Positions 11,947 to 24,368 of a DNA stretch of 64,000 nt are shown piece after piece (the stretch's first letter is position 1; each line of letters opens with the position of its first letter). This DNA is from Theropithecus gelada. Its lineage: Eukaryota > Chordata > Mammalia > Primates > Cercopithecidae. The notes below the pieces were generated by a model that was given only the letters and a program-made list of their open reading frames with translations, was not told the DNA's origin and did no database searches. The position numbers and the translations under genes are program-made. The stretch spans positions 81,101,191-81,165,190 of the forward strand of contig NC_037681.1 of NCBI RefSeq assembly GCF_003255815.1, in the 5' to 3' direction.

Positions 11947-12272
11947 TTTTTTTGTTTGTTTGTTGTTTGTTGTTTGTTTTTTGTTTTTGAGACAGAGTTT
12001 TGCTCTTGTCACCTGGGCTGGAGTGCAATGGCACAATCTCGGCTCACTGCAACCTCCCCCTCCGGGGTTCAAGCGACTCTCCTGCCTCAGCCTCCTGAAT
12101 AGCTGGGATTACAAGCATGCGCCACCACACCTGGCTAATTTTTATATTTTTGGTAGAGACAGGGTTTCTCCATGTTGGTCAGGCTGGTCTCAAACTCCAG
12201 ACCTTAGGCGATCCACCCACCTTGGCCTCCCAAAATGCTGGGATTACAGGCATAAGCCACCACGCCCAGCCA
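11947..12272 (-). mobile_element. full-length Alu
   Basis: A (TTTG)-type tail complement (11950-11988) leads into GAGACAGAGTTTTGCTCTTG. Both monomers follow, ending CACGCCCAGCC. A perfect 12-bp target-site duplication TACCCAAAACAA is at 11935-11946 and 12273-12284. Divergence is moderate, consistent with an AluS-age insertion. Confidence 0.97.
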
Positions 12273-12284
12273 TACCCAAAACAA

Positions 12285-13529
12285 ATTTATCTTCAAAGAA
12301 AAAAAAATGCTGTGTGTCCTAAATAATAGGTGGTCAAGAGGTTTCTAAAGGATATCTTAGCAAACTCTGTTGCTTTAGAGTTTGGGGAAAATAAAGTGGA
12401 AACACCTAACTAAATTCACACTGTGGGAGCCAGTCAACACTAGTCCACCTGCCAGTGGGGTCCTTGTCAGTCACACTATTTCTCATTCCATTTCTTTTAT
12501 GTCATTTTGCCCACAACATATCCAAATTCATATAATAGAAGCATTTGGAACCCAGTGCTACTCTACCTCCTAACTAATTTCTGCCACTGGAAGTTTGTTC
12601 CTAAAGCCACCAAGTCTCCTAGAAGCCCTTATTTCTTGGCAGTGAACACACAGCTGCCCTGCCTGCCATTAAAATAGCTGCCTCATTATCCAGGATGACA
12701 AAGAGCCACACTGTGTGCCAAGTGATCAGCCACAAACAAAAGCTTGTTTGACCAGCACCTGTCTCAAAAGAAAATTCTGACTAGAAGAGGAAGCACCTGA
12801 AGGAGGCTGAAAAGAAAGTCTGATATTTGAAAATCTAACAGAGGCTCGTTCCCCTCTAGGACACTCTGGGTCACTAGTGTCTCTGCTTTCCTTGTTCCCT
12901 GGCTCATCTCCTGAGCCCCCAGGCCCTTCTCCTTTCCAACTGTCTATTTACCAACCACTTTTATCAGGACCCCTCTCACCCCATCCAAAAATGTTTACTC
13001 AAATTCAGGCTAGCTTAATAACCCCCAAAGCAGAAGGACACTATTAAAGAGAGATCACAGGGATACGAATTTTGATGCCTGCCTTGTTTTGTCACATACC
13101 ATCTAAATGATACATGCTATCATGAAACACCGTCCATGCCCTGAGCATCCCAACATGGATAGACTGGAGGAGAGGGACAAGGGACCAATACAGACCCTGA
13201 TGGGCCCTTGATTCTGAACTTCATTCCTGCTCACTCCCCATCTGCAACGGGGGCAAAAGCAAAAGGAAAGTTTTCCAAGATTTAAACAGTCCTCTATATT
13301 AGTAACAGACCCATGTGCTAGGCTCCTACAATATCTGGTTCCATTCTGCTTGTGAAAGGAAACCCTACAGTCAACCAACTCCATCCTCTAGAACATATAA
13401 GTCAACAGGAGAGAACAAGGCATGAAGGGTATTTCAGAGAATTTCAACAACCCATCCACCCACTTTGCAGAGTCCTCAGTTAACATCCCCTAGCATGCTG
13501 CCTTTGTCTTCTGATCAGAGTATTTCAGC
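12285..13529. other. unique noncoding DNA
   Basis: No repeat or gene recognised in about 1.2 kb. Confidence 0.5.
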
Positions 13530-14020
13530 AGCCCTCTCTGATCTATAGGATGTGGTCCAACTCCTTAAGCCATCATTCGAGAGCTCCACAATCCAACTCC
13601 AATTTTCTATTCCAGTCTTAGTTCCCTATACCCATCAATAAAAATATTCCGCCCAAGTAAAAATCCCTTCCGTTCTCATTTCCTTCCTGGCTTTTCTTCT
13701 TGTTCTCTTACCTCCTGGAATCCTGCTCAAACTTCAAGGCCTCACTGAAGGCCTACCTAGTCACCTTAGCAAGAAGAATCAATCTCATCCTTCTCCAACC
13801 TCATAGAGCACTCATCCCATGCACCACCCCGACTCATACCTAGGCCTTATGTTGCTGGTTAACCCTCTATGCCTTTAATTAATTCCATGTCTTCCCAACG
13901 AGTTTCTTAAGTACAGGGACTCTTTCTCCTACTTGCTTCTATTATATTTGAAAGTACCAGCACAGCATGTGACATGATATTCATATATCCTAGGCATTCA
14001 ACAAATAGCATATAAATGAC
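13530..14020 (+). mobile_element. L2 3' region
   Basis: Order and wording follow the L2 3' end. There is a CCAACTCCTTAAGCC / CTCCACAATCCAACTCC stage, then CTCAAACTTCAAGGCCTCAC, then TAAGTACAGGGACTCTTTC, and it closes with the degraded GGCATTCAACAAATA terminus. Heavily diverged, as expected for an ancient mammalian LINE. Boundaries are approximate. Confidence 0.75.
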
Positions 14021-14140
14021 TGATTTACCTCCTAAAAGGGAAGTTATTTTTCCAAATATCATTTCTGTTCAAAATGGTAATTTTAACCTTCTTAGCACCC
14101 ACAAACAGTTCCCTTCTGATATCTACTTGAACTTTCAGAT

Positions 14141-14161
14141 AAAAAAAAAAAAAAAAAAAAA
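14141..14161 (+). repeat. A21 homopolymer
   Basis: Twenty-one uninterrupted adenines about 120 bp beyond the L2 terminus. Likely length-variable. Confidence 0.85.
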
Positions 14162-14977
14162 GCAAGTTGCAGTAACATGTTATGCTACACAAAGATTAGC
14201 ATGAATATCCACCCTCTTTAAACAGCCACCCCATGCCCTGGAGAAGAGCAAATGTGAAGTTCATGTGCCAACCAGATTGTGTGCCAGGTTGGTCAAGTCT
14301 GACTGAGTTACCAAAAAATAACAACATCTTCTATATGTGAAGCCCAGCTACATGGTTGTGCAACTCTGTAGCTGACTTTCAACCATGGTCATCTGCAAAG
14401 AAGTTAGTCTCAGCCACCTGTGCATCCTCAATGCAAAAAGTGAAGTTCTAAAAACATATTTTTAATGCTCTTTTAAATGCAGCACTACTAAAAAGCACCT
14501 CATTTTGATGCCAGAGAGCAGCAGACATGGACATTCTCGGCCCCCTTCAGCCATTAAGTATGGTAAGGGGAAGTCCTAACTATCATTTGAAATGCTCCAC
14601 TCAGTTCTCCAGGCTGAGCTGACTGTCTACATCAAAACACCCTGGGAATCCTCACTCTGTGTAGAGAGCCAAGACCTGGCGTGTGGCCAGGTAGGACCCA
14701 ACACTACACAGGCACAGACGTTTTCCATGTTAAGAACCCAAATCTACACAGTGCTTAGCACCCAAATAGGTTCAGAAAAGGTAGTGCACACAAATCTGCC
14801 AAACAAACGAATGAAGTTCAGATATTGCATTTATGCTAAATACTTTGGAAATTGAGAGGGAATCTGGAGAGGAATATGGATGTAAGAAAAACAAAAACCC
14901 TTACTTTACAAGAATTCACCAGTTACACTGTTAGCATCTCCACTTAAGGAGAAGATACACTGATGAATAAGACTGGG
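14162..14977. other. unique noncoding DNA
   Basis: No recognised element or gene. Confidence 0.5.
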
Positions 14978-15277
14978 TTGGTGGCAGGCATGGTCGCTCT
15001 TGCTTATAAACCCAGCACTTTGGGAGGTCAAGGCAGGAAGATCACTGGAGCCCAGGAGTTCAAGACCAGCCTGGGCAACATAGAGAACCTCTATCTCTAC
15101 AAAATTAGCTGGGCATGGTGGCGTGCACCTGTAGTCCCAGCTACTCAGGAGGCTGAGATGAGAGGATGGCTTGAGCCTAGGAGATCAAGGCTGCAGTGAG
15201 CTATGAACATGCCACTATACTCTAGCCTAGGCAACACAGTAAGATCCTGTCTCAAAAACAAACAAACAAAAAACAAC
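14978..15277 (+). mobile_element. Alu, old (AluJ-like)
   Basis: GGCAGGCATGGTCGCTCTTG, CCCAGCACTTTGGGAGGTCA and GAGTTCAAGACCAGCCTGGG in the left arm, then a right arm with GCTGCAGTGAGCTATGAAC and an AAACA-type tail. Many substitutions relative to the consensus indicate an early primate insertion. No clear flanking duplication remains. Confidence 0.95.
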
Positions 15278-15662
15278 TAATTGGGGTAATGTTTAGAATA
15301 AATTTACTTCTAGGGAAGAAAAAACTTAGTTGGGTACTCCCTTCCCTTTTTACTTTTTGAAGCCTGCTGGAATTCCAGGAAAATAGATTTCCTCCCCTTA
15401 CTCTCTCCTTCCTCACACACTCACCAGTGCTCATGCGCTTCTCAGACCCACATGCTGTGCTTATGGTGGATAATCCCATCTCAGTGGGCCTCTCTCTCTC
15501 TCATTACCAACTTCTATAAAATCTCAGAATCCAAAGGGCATTCTCATTTCCCTGAAATGTACTTTGGTGCTACCTTGAAAGACAGCTAGAGTCTTGAGGA
15601 GACCCAAACAGTTAAAGGTTACAGACAGACTTGGTTCCACTCCCGTGATGGGTATTTTGCTT
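15278..15662. other. unique noncoding DNA
   Basis: Nothing recognised. A short CT run lies near 15490. Confidence 0.5.
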
Positions 15663-16190
15663 TGTTTCATTTTAGCTTTATTAAGGTATAATTTACATAC
15701 AACAAAAGCCATTCATTTTAAGTGTACAGTTGGATTTAATTTGCCAATTGTATACAGCTGTGTGGCCTCCACCAAAATCAAGATACAGAACACATCCACC
15801 AGTCTAGAAAGCCCCCTCTTGCCCCTTTGCTGTCAATCCCCTCCCCTAACCCTCTGACCCCTTCCTTCTAACCACTGAATCCCCACCTACCACTACAGTG
15901 TTGAGAATTCTAGAATTTGGTATAAATGGACTCTTACAGGATGTCGTCTTTTGTATTTCTTTCATGGAGCAGAATGATTCTGGGATTCATCCATGGTATG
16001 GAGTGTGTTACTCTTTCATTCTTCTACTGTTGAGTTGTATTCCACCGTAGGGCTGTTTATTCATTCACCTATTGGTTGCCATGTGGATTGTGACTACTTT
16101 TTGACCATTATGAACAGTGCTACAATAGACACTATGTAGATGTGTTTATAGGAATGTATATCTACATTTCTCTTAGGTAAATATCTAAGG
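15663..16190 (-). mobile_element. old L1 (L1M-type) 3' region
   Basis: On the minus strand the element ends with the L1M terminus, seen on the plus strand as TTTATTAAGGTATAATTTAC and CATTTTAAGTGTACAG. Upstream parts follow in the usual order: CTTGCCCCTTTGCTGTCA, TATAAATGGACTCTTACAGG, GGGATTCATCCATGGTATGG, TTGAGTTGTATTCCACCG and CATTATGAACAGTGCTACAA. The degree of decay indicates a pre-primate insertion. Only the 3' portion is present. Confidence 0.9.
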
Positions 16191-17499
16191 CACATAGAGA
16201 ACACAGAAAATGTTTTGAGTTTGAGAGTCCAGGGAGCCCTCATTTTGTCATCCTCCAGGCTGCCCCCCTCCCACCCCATTCCCTGGAGAATTCAAATCCA
16301 AACCTGTATCCCAGTCATCTGTTTGGCTCAGCTACCAAATGTCATCCTATTCCAAACAGAAACCTCTCCACTACTCTAAGGAAATGATGGGAAGATACCC
16401 CAAAACATTCTTAAAATGGGCATTCATTTGAACTCAGGCCAAATGAATTGGACTCTGGGTCAGAGATAACTTAACTATGGTGTTCAGAGTCCGAAGAACC
16501 CTCACTAGCTCAGAGATGGGCTTAGTTGACCTCCCCCATTAGCAGCATAGAGAGTCCAGGGGATGATTTCTACCTTGCCAAAGGCCTTGGGAAGAAAGAC
16601 AGCATCAAGGTCTCACACAACACTCCCGGGAGGCAGCTGCTGCCCAGTGCTGTGGACAGCAAAGCAGCGGTGCAGGAAATTAAGATTCCCCCTCCCTCAC
16701 CCTCATCAGCTGAGCCAGGGCAGGGCTGGAGGACCAGAGGTGAACAGGAAGCAGAAGGACCCCTGGGGGAGACAGGCCCTCCAGTGGGACCAGAGCTGAG
16801 TGGCCCCAGGCAGTGGTGGAAGCTGATTAAAGAAAGGCACAGGAAGTGGAGGGGAAGTGGACAAAAGACAGGACAGCCATCTTAGACAACAATGCAAGGG
16901 GGAGAAACTGAACAAAACAGAACAGAGACCACTATTGGCAATAAACAGAGAGAAAGTGAAGTCCCATGGGTGAGGCACACCTACATTACTTAAGACACCT
17001 GAGCACATTCTTATGCCTGGGGCAATAAATACATCCTTCTTGAGCTACACAGGCTAAGCAAGAGTGAGAGAGGATGATGCTGACAGGCCATATGGGAGAG
17101 TGGAAAGATGTGGGCTGGGAGCTGGGAGCTGGGAGTTTGGCTTCTCAGCTGTGCATGGCCTCTAAACTGGGCAGTGACCATGGCCTGGTCACCTCCCCAC
17201 TCTGGACCTGGGTTGCCCCTCTGTAGGAGGTTGTAATAAATTATCTCCAATACCCTAATGTCTTATAAATCTTATGCAATTTTTGCCGAGATGGGAGTAT
17301 GGGGAAAGAAGAGTGGAAACGGCCCAGAGCTCAGTGAGGTGAGATATCAAAGGGGAGGAAAAGTATTCATTCCATCTCCCTAATCTCCAATTGGCAAAGC
17401 CAGACTTGGGGCAACACGGACTGGTTCTGTGATGACAAATAACTCCTAGCTCATTCCTAATGATTCATCACCAAATGTTCTTTCTTCAGCTGGAATTTA
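16191..17499. other. unique noncoding DNA
   Basis: No certain repeat. 17114-17135 contains about three tandem GCTGGGA units. No gene visible. Confidence 0.5.
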
Positions 17500-17625
17500 A
17501 AAAATGGACTCATCCGTAAAATAGGAATAATAATAGTATCTGCTTCATAGGGTTTGTATGAAAATAAAATGAGTGCGTATTTGTAAAGTTCCTAGAGCAG
17601 AGTTAAGTGCTCCGAGCTTGTGAAC
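17500..17625 (+). mobile_element. MIR SINE fragment
   Basis: CATCCGTAAAATAGGAATAA, TAGTATCTGCTTCATAGGGT and the following AAATGAGTGCGTA / GAGCAGAGTTAAGTGCTC track the 3' half of MIR in order. Confidence 0.75.
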
Positions 17626-19588
17626 TAAAACGCATACCTCCTGGTATTTATTAGTTACACCTCAGCACAAACAAGGTCATCAGGCCCTTTCCCGAATTCC
17701 CAGTTTGGGTCAGAAGAAAAGGGAAGAGGGAGAGGAAAAAGGAAAAGAATATGATGTCAGGGGGAGGCAAGTCAGTTGGGAACACAGATGCTAACACAGT
17801 AGCTGGTACTTCATAGGTGCCAATATGTGATGGATGGGTGGACAGACCGACAGATCATAAATGGACAGTGATGAGGAGGGGAGAGTGCAGACAGGGGAAC
17901 CTTCACCTCCTTTACAATTTTGAGAGTCCACACAGCATGGCATACAAATTATTTTATTCCCATTGAGAAATAAAATCCAATTCTCCATCAGCAAGAGAGC
18001 CTTCTGGAAGAGGCCCCCCTGGGCAAACGGCCACTGACAGAGAGGTCTGCCAGTCCCCTTCCACCCCACCCACGCCCCCACCCTAACCAGAGGCCAAACC
18101 CTTCCTGGCGCCTGTGATAAAAGCAACTGTTAGCTTGCACTAGAGTAGCTTCAAAGTTGTATTGACCCTGGTGTGTTATGTCTAAGAGTGGATGCCATAT
18201 CTCTTTCTGGCCAATGTTATTACCTGTATGGACTTTGCACTGGAATCAGCTATCTGCTCTTACTTATGCACACCTGGGGCATAGAACCAGCCCTGTATCT
18301 TTTCAGCCATCTCACTACAGATAAATCCCAAGTCCTGTCTAGCTGCCTTCCGTATCACAGGGATAGGACCCAGGGTCCATCAGTACCTCAGAGCAGAACC
18401 CCCTATAAACAAGTCTGGTTTGCCCATGGGGGACAGTCAGGCTGTTTTCCGGGGTGGGGTGCAGACATTCTCTGTCTGTCATGATGCTTACACATAACAT
18501 CATAACAAACACATGTATGTGTTGTGATCCCTGCGGTTTGAGAATTTGGAGCTTCCTTAAAAGTCAAAATGTTCTAAATGGGCCCTCAATTGGCACATAT
18601 ACACAAAAGGTACCTGGCAAACCCTAATTCTTTTCCTGCTCAGAGACAGGCAATTCAATATCCCTTCCCCCAACCCAAACCCTTGCCACCATGGGAGCCT
18701 GGGGCAGAGAAGGCACAGGGAAGTCAAACTGTAATTCCAGGCTCTAAATGGTGCTGTCATTTTTCTAAGAGTCTCTAAATTACAAGGGTGTTTTCATTCT
18801 TCTTAGCATATTTTTTAAAACACCTAAGAAACATACTGCAGATCTGGAAATAAGAACAAACCAAAGAGAAGTGGTCCAGAGGTCACCCTCCTATGTGAAC
18901 TGATGATGAAGGCTTTAGGATAACCAGAGGGGAGATGATTGAAAGCAATGCACATGGGAAGGAAATGGATTAGGGAAACAGGGACTTGTTCATGAAATCC
19001 CAGAAAACCAGAACCGGGGAAGTCCTGGAAGTCGGAAAAACAAATCATGACGTAAGCAATGGAAGTCCAATACACATTTACAGAATGCCTTGTCCCACAA
19101 GGCAACACAGACTGCCACAGATGGGGGACAGGGTGGGAGTGGACCATCCCAGTGGTGTTACTGAGGGGCAAAGGGATAGCCCTATGAGGCAAGTGTCCAG
19201 GGCAGAACTGGAGCTTTGTGAAACCAATTCCCAGGCAGAGACAGAGCACGAGGCTGGTGCTGCCAGTCTGACGATAAGTCTGCCACTGTCCTCTGGTCAG
19301 CTCTGGACACACAGCAAAAGTGAGTTCAGAGCAGCCGGGAGCAGGAGAGAGGGAAGAGAGGAGGATAACACCCATCCTCCACTTTGCTGCAGGTTCAAGG
19401 CAAGGATTTGAGCCAGTTACCCCTTCTGGAAGAGCCTGGTAAGTACATCTCTCCTGTCTTGTACAACCCTCTCTCCTCACTGACTTTCTCTCCCAGCAGC
19501 CAGCAGGGGCCTGGGCCATTTGTGGAACGCAAGCCCTGACCACACAGACTTACATGCCAGGACAGCCAACAGGTAGCCTTTCCCCCTC
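17626..19588. other. unique noncoding DNA
   Basis: No recognised repeat. A 239-codon minus-strand frame (19543-18824) is the longest in the window, but it lacks any domain, signal or family resemblance and is treated as chance. No promoter or splice structure supports a gene. Confidence 0.5.
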
Positions 19589-19676
19589 TGGGTTCCATTG
19601 TGAGCTCACTCTCGCTCTTTCTCTCTCTCTCTCTCTCGCTGGGTTCCATTGTGAGTTCTCTCTCTCTCTCTCTCTC
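19589..19676 (+). repeat. CT-rich tandem duplication
   Basis: A ~51-bp unit, TGGGTTCCATTGTGAG plus a CT run, is present twice (starting at about 19589 and 19640). The second copy carries its own (CT)n. Replication slippage or unequal crossover is the likely origin. Confidence 0.85.
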
Positions 19677-21619
19677 ATTATGCTCCCAAGAGGAGTCTTA
19701 CATCAACCCCTTCCTCAAATCTCCCTCACTGGATGCCACAGATATAGGCCTGAAAAGCAGCATGCAAACTGAATTTCTGTAAAGCGGGACCCATTTCCCC
19801 ATGGACAGTCATAAGAGATGAGTGAACACAACTTAGCACTTAATTTCTGTCTTCACGATTACTTCACGATAAATCTGGATTCCAAAGGGACTGTAAGCTC
19901 TCACACGGAAGGAAGCCAGCTCTCCACTCCCCGCCGCAGTGCTGAGTGGACAGGGAGTACACCGCAGACACCTGTTGGCCAACTAATTCTAATTCTCTTT
20001 AGCTAGCATCCCCTAAGCTAGAGCTAGAGCCACAGCTATTTCCTCACAGCCTTCCTTTTCTCTAGCAAAGTCCTTCCATGCAGTAGTTAATGACCTGTAA
20101 ACACTTAATGAGCTAGAGAAACATTCCATCGAGAGGAATACCACTGTGCATCCCTTTGTAAAGTAGGGGGAAAAATCTTTTGTAAAATGAAGCATCGCCT
20201 TTAACTGCTCTGTTTGATCAAGTCAGATTTTTCAGAATATGAATAACTAGTATTCAGGCATATATGAACTGTCTTCAAGTTAATCGATCCCTAGAAACTA
20301 GCCCTCAGGTTAGCAGGCCAAGGATATATGAGAGTGCTTTGAAGTCTAGACTCAAACCCCCACTCCTGAATTGAATTAGAACATTCCAGGTAGACAGATT
20401 CACAGCCCTTAACATCAGGAATCAGCTAGAAATTCAACTGGCTCCTACCAGTCACTACCTATGTCAGTGCCATATCCTATAATGGTGATGATAATGACTA
20501 TTATGATGATAATAATAATAATAGTTTTCACTGGATGGCACTTTGCATCTTCCAGAGCAATTTAACATCTTTTACTTTATTTGGAAAGCCTTCAGGACCA
20601 ACCTTCTACTCTTCCCTTTCTCTGAACTATCACCTTACTATAGGTACATATTTCCCCCAAAGGACTCAGTGGCCTCTTTTGTCTCATTTTTCCCTTTGCT
20701 GATGATCCAGTAGATAAATGATCAAAAGGATCCTGCACATTGTCCTAAATGAAACCAAGCTTCCTCTGCGGATGGAAGTGACCCAGGTGATAGAAGGGGG
20801 AGCCTGGACCCAATGCTTCATTGGCCGAGGATGACCCCATAAAGGTCAGGGTGTTGCAGAGACTGCCCGTGGAGGTGGGGAGATGAGGGACCCACCTGGC
20901 AGTCCCTCAAGAGCAGGGGTCTTGTCTTTGGGGGAGGACATCACTCTGAGCAGGGCTGGGGTGAGTCAAAAGTCTGGGAAAAGGGAGGCATGGAGGGGAT
21001 AACTGGGTCAGACTCTGAGCAGGAAGGGCCTCTATGTAGACGGGTGTGAGGCTCCTTAAGGGGACCCAGCAGCCCTGGGCACAGAGGTGGTGAGCGGAGA
21101 TAATGCCAACAGTGATAACCAGCAGGCCCTGGCAGAAAAGGCCCTGGACACTGAAGGCTGGGCACAGCCTTGGGGACTGCTCACAGGACATGCAGCAGTG
21201 TGTGCTGACAACTCCTCCCCACTGCGACCCCTATCAGTGCTGACCAAGCACACAAGATGCACACCCAGGCTGGGCTGGACAGAGGGGTCCCACAAGGTCA
21301 CAGGGTGTGCCCCGAGGAGGTGGGGAGCTCACAGCCTCCAAGCATTGCATCATCCTGGTACCAGGAAGGCAATGGCTGCCCCATACCCACTTCCCTTCCT
21401 AGAATTGGCCTGGGACATTCATCATTTAGCCACCTCTGGCACCTGAATTTGTTTTTCAAATTTTAATAGCAAGTAGGTTTAGTGTGCTGAGCAGAGCTGA
21501 GCAGAGGTGATCTGACCCCTCTATCTACTCACATAAGATCAGTAAAGAGAAGGAAGCAGGAAGATGAGGTGACAAAAGGAGAAGCCAGCGAGGTCATCTA
21601 TAGGTCCAAGTTCGTCCAA
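19677..21619. other. unique noncoding DNA
   Basis: A short ATG/ATA triplet-like stretch lies at about 20484-20524. No gene or transposon recognised. Confidence 0.5.
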
Positions 21620-21651
21620 CCCCCCCCCCCATTGACAGTCAGACTGTCAAT
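21620..21651. repeat. C11 tract with adjoining near-perfect palindrome
   Basis: C11 (21620-21630) directly abuts an inverted repeat with 10-bp arms, ATTGACAGTC (21631-21640) and GACTGTCAAT (21642-21651), around a single A. Each arm contains TGACAG, the core bound by TALE homeodomain proteins (MEIS, PREP, TGIF). Function is inferred, not shown. Confidence 0.85.
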
Positions 21652-21724
21652 TCTCTGAGAAGCTAGAGACTGTGTGGCTTAAGGAAGCCTCTTTGATGGA
21701 TGTACTAACATGTATGTACCTTAT

Positions 21725-21800
21725 ACATACATTTGAATCACCTGTAAATCTTGATCAAACTCAGATGACTGCCCAATTCATCCAGAAACTACGTTTGTCT
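21725..21800 (+). mobile_element. possible MER5-like DNA transposon relic
   Basis: ACATTTGAATCACCTGTAAA followed by TCTTGATCAAACTCAGATGA resembles the MER5A segment that reads GAATCACCTGGGGATCTTG. Short and decayed; could be coincidence. Confidence 0.35.
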
Positions 21801-22294
21801 GACAGAACAGGAAGCAGGTGGTAGTAGTGGGCGGTTGGGGGGCACTGATGAGAGGCAGGGCCAGTGTTTCTTCTCCATTTTCCTTTCCACTGATTCTGTC
21901 CCCACACAGGCATCCAAAGGGAAGAATGCTACAGCCACAGTCCATTTCTCGCTGGCTCTTCTAGGAGATCACCCTACAATGTGTTCCCTAGTATTCAGGT
22001 TTCTGGGCTGCCATTATCTTCTCTGGTCTCGGGGCCCAAGCCAAAGAGCTGGAGAACAGTATCTGGCCAGGTGAAGCACGACTGCCATGTGCAAGGCGAG
22101 TGGATAGCGCCCTTTCGTCACCCCCACAGGGCCACAGGGGTGTGACGCCCCTGCCCAGCCATACCCTTCTGGGCCACAGTGCTGGAGGCTGAAGTCAAAG
22201 CCCATCGTGCCTTATTCCTTCAGAAGCAATACTCCTGGGAAAGATTGCACATTCTGTAACTCCTCTGAGTACATTTCTTCCCAGGGGCAAAAAA
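21801..22294. other. unique noncoding DNA
   Basis: No recognised element. Confidence 0.5.
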
Positions 22295-22435
22295 GGAAAT
22301 TAGCCCCATTTTATAGATAAAGAGCCTGAGGCCCGATGGGCTTGATCGACTTGTCCAGGGCCACCCAGCCAGCAGGTGAAAAGACTCACGTGTAGCTGGC
22401 TTTAGAGTCCAAGCTCCTTCAATGTCCCACATTCT
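22295..22435 (-). mobile_element. MIR SINE fragment
   Basis: CCCCATTTTATAGATAAAGA, CTGAGGCCC, ACTTGTCCAGGGCCACCCAG and the following text follow MIR in reverse complement. Confidence 0.75.
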
Positions 22436-23634
22436 CAAGACAGTGTTTGCCACAGGCCAGGGCTAGCAAAGAGACCCCTCCAACCCCTCACACTCCCCCC
22501 CCCCACCAGACCTATGCAGGTGTCAGCGAGGCCCAGGAACATGAGGCTCCCAGGACCAAAGGGGTGGACAGCACTGAAGGAAACTGCTCAACCTTGAGAG
22601 CAGAGGCTGCTGTGAAACAGCTCTGCACAGCACCTGGGCCACAGCGTGCGGAAGGAGACATGTTCCTAAGCTGCCTGGTACTCTGCCATCTCTCTCTTCT
22701 TCTCTTCCTCCTAACCCATAAGCACCAGACCTCAAGCTCCATGTGCAGCTCCAGCAGCTGCTAGACCTCGAGCAGGACTAAGATTCGGTGAGAGCAGCCG
22801 CGGACCTGGTTCCTCCCAGGCAGGCCAGCCCGGGTGAGCCCCTCCAGCCAGGCACCCACCCCACCACCAGGCTGTTTACTCTTAGCTGGTGTTTGTCTCC
22901 TGTCTGCTCTACTGTAGCTCCCTCCCTCCTCTCCTCCTTTCGGTCCTCTGCCCAGGCCTGCCTGAGGCTGCCTGCCAGTGAGATTGCATGTCAGGGCTAT
23001 TCCCTGGGCACTGAGGGCTGGGGTGCCCAGAGGCCTGCAGCTGTGCCCTGGATGGAAAACCAGCAGCCTGCAAAGGTGTGAGGGCAGCACAGGAGCAGTG
23101 TGTGAGAGGGGTGGTCTTGAGAGTGAAACTGGCCAAGTCTAGCCCAGGTGGAAAGGGGACAGGAGGCAGGTAGGGATAGGGCAGGTGAGGTTCCTGGGGC
23201 CAGTTCCCCCATTACACACTGCCTCTGCTTCCCCGCCCCCATGAACCGCGCCTCTGTGGGCTGACAGATGTGCCTTCAGAGAAGGGCGGGGAGCAGCTGG
23301 GGGCCTGGCCAGAGCAATCATCCCAGCAGGAAATTACATCAGAGCAGGCAGCCTACCAGAAAGCCAGGGAAGGAAGGAAGCCCCTGAGAAAAAATGGGGG
23401 AAGAATGGAAGAGACTACATGTATTGATGGGATAAACCAGACACCCCACACTTCCCAACCCCTCAGGACAGGGTTCAGAGCCAGGCTGGTGGCTGCTACA
23501 CAGAGACAGCACCTTCCAGCAGTTAAGGTACAAGACAAGGTATAAGGCTAATGGGCCGTAGGCACCAAACCTGAAACTCAGAGTCGGGGCACCTCACTTC
23601 AAGCCTTGGTAGGTCGGTAAGATGAACACTCAGG
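22436..23634. other. GC-rich unique noncoding DNA
   Basis: Among the GC-richest parts of the window, with a C10 run at 22495-22504. CpG dinucleotides are sparse, so it is not a CpG island. Many overlapping short frames on both strands are composition artefacts. Confidence 0.5.
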
Positions 23635-23800
23635 CTCCCAAGTTAGACAGATGAGCTGGAATCTTCATCTACCACCATTTCCTGGCTGTATGCCTCAGCG
23701 CAGCTCTTTAACCTCTCCAAGCCTCAGTTTCTTCACTGGTAAAATGTGCATGATGACATTGTATGGCCAACCTGGGGTTGCTGATGGAACTGGTTAAAAG
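23635..23800 (+). mobile_element. MIR SINE fragment
   Basis: TTTAACCTCTCCAAGCCTCA, GTTTCTTCACTGGTAAAATG and flanking words match the central MIR core in the plus orientation. Confidence 0.75.
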
Positions 23801-24358
23801 AGTGTCCGTGAAGCAAGCCTAGCTGGGTGGGCTTGCAAGCATTTCCAGATCGCTGCATCCTCCTCTGTAAAATGGGAGAACCCCGAACTGCTCAGCCAAC
23901 CTCCTGGTTGACTCGCTCAACAACAGAGGTCTCCACAGGAGCCCTGCCCACATGAGACATCTTTGGCACATCTTCTGAAACAAGACCTGTTTCTGGAAAG
24001 TTGTTGGTAAACATCCAATTTTGCACTTATTTATATTATTGTTTCAGAAACACTATCTTTGTTCTGCTTTGATTCAATGGCAGCCAATTTCATTCATTTG
24101 GTCCAAATCTGTAGTGCTACTTGCCAGAACAAAATGGAATGAGCCTCAATCCCTGCCCTCAAGGAGCTCACAGTCCAGCAGCTCTGTCTTTAATATCTAT
24201 AAGAGCACAGGCAAGTGTCACAGGAAGCCATGGTCCTTTGGGGGAAATGAAGAACACTCTTGTAATATGATTAATCACTTCCAAATACTTTACCTGGTTT
24301 ATAAGTTCTGTTTCAGGTGCTTCCCTGAGTGGCAAGAGTGAAAGGCCTTTTGCAAGTA
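23801..24358. other. mostly unique DNA, with an unassigned old repeat-like segment
   Basis: 24135-24230 contains CCTGCCCTCAAGGAGCTCAC, a phrase common in ancient mammalian interspersed repeats, but I cannot assign the family. The rest is unique. Confidence 0.4.
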
Positions 24359-24368
24359 CTTACACTGC

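Noticed and set aside
11960..12322. 120-codon frame
   Set aside because: Translation of an antisense Alu, a well-known source of spurious frames. The same applies to frames at 24329-24514, 37256-37549 and 41658-42063.
14186..14204. AGATTAGCATGAATATCC, resembling part of U6 snRNA
   Set aside because: Only a few bases match and neither the U6 promoter nor the flanking RNA sequence is present.
19496..19514. CTCF-like core, and another at 59675-59686
   Set aside because: Each has one mismatch to the degenerate 12-bp core. Many such matches are expected by chance in 64 kb, and no paired convergent arrangement can be argued.
18824..19543. 239-codon minus-strand open frame, the longest in the window
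   Set aside because: No domain, signal peptide, repeat or family resemblance. Composition is Ser/Pro/Leu/Cys-rich as in random translation. Neither start context nor splice signals support it. A frame of this size can occur by chance in 64 kb read in six frames.
22436..23634. GC-rich segment as a possible CpG-island promoter
   Set aside because: GC content is raised but CpG dinucleotides are sparse, with no TATA box, start-site motif or first-exon structure.
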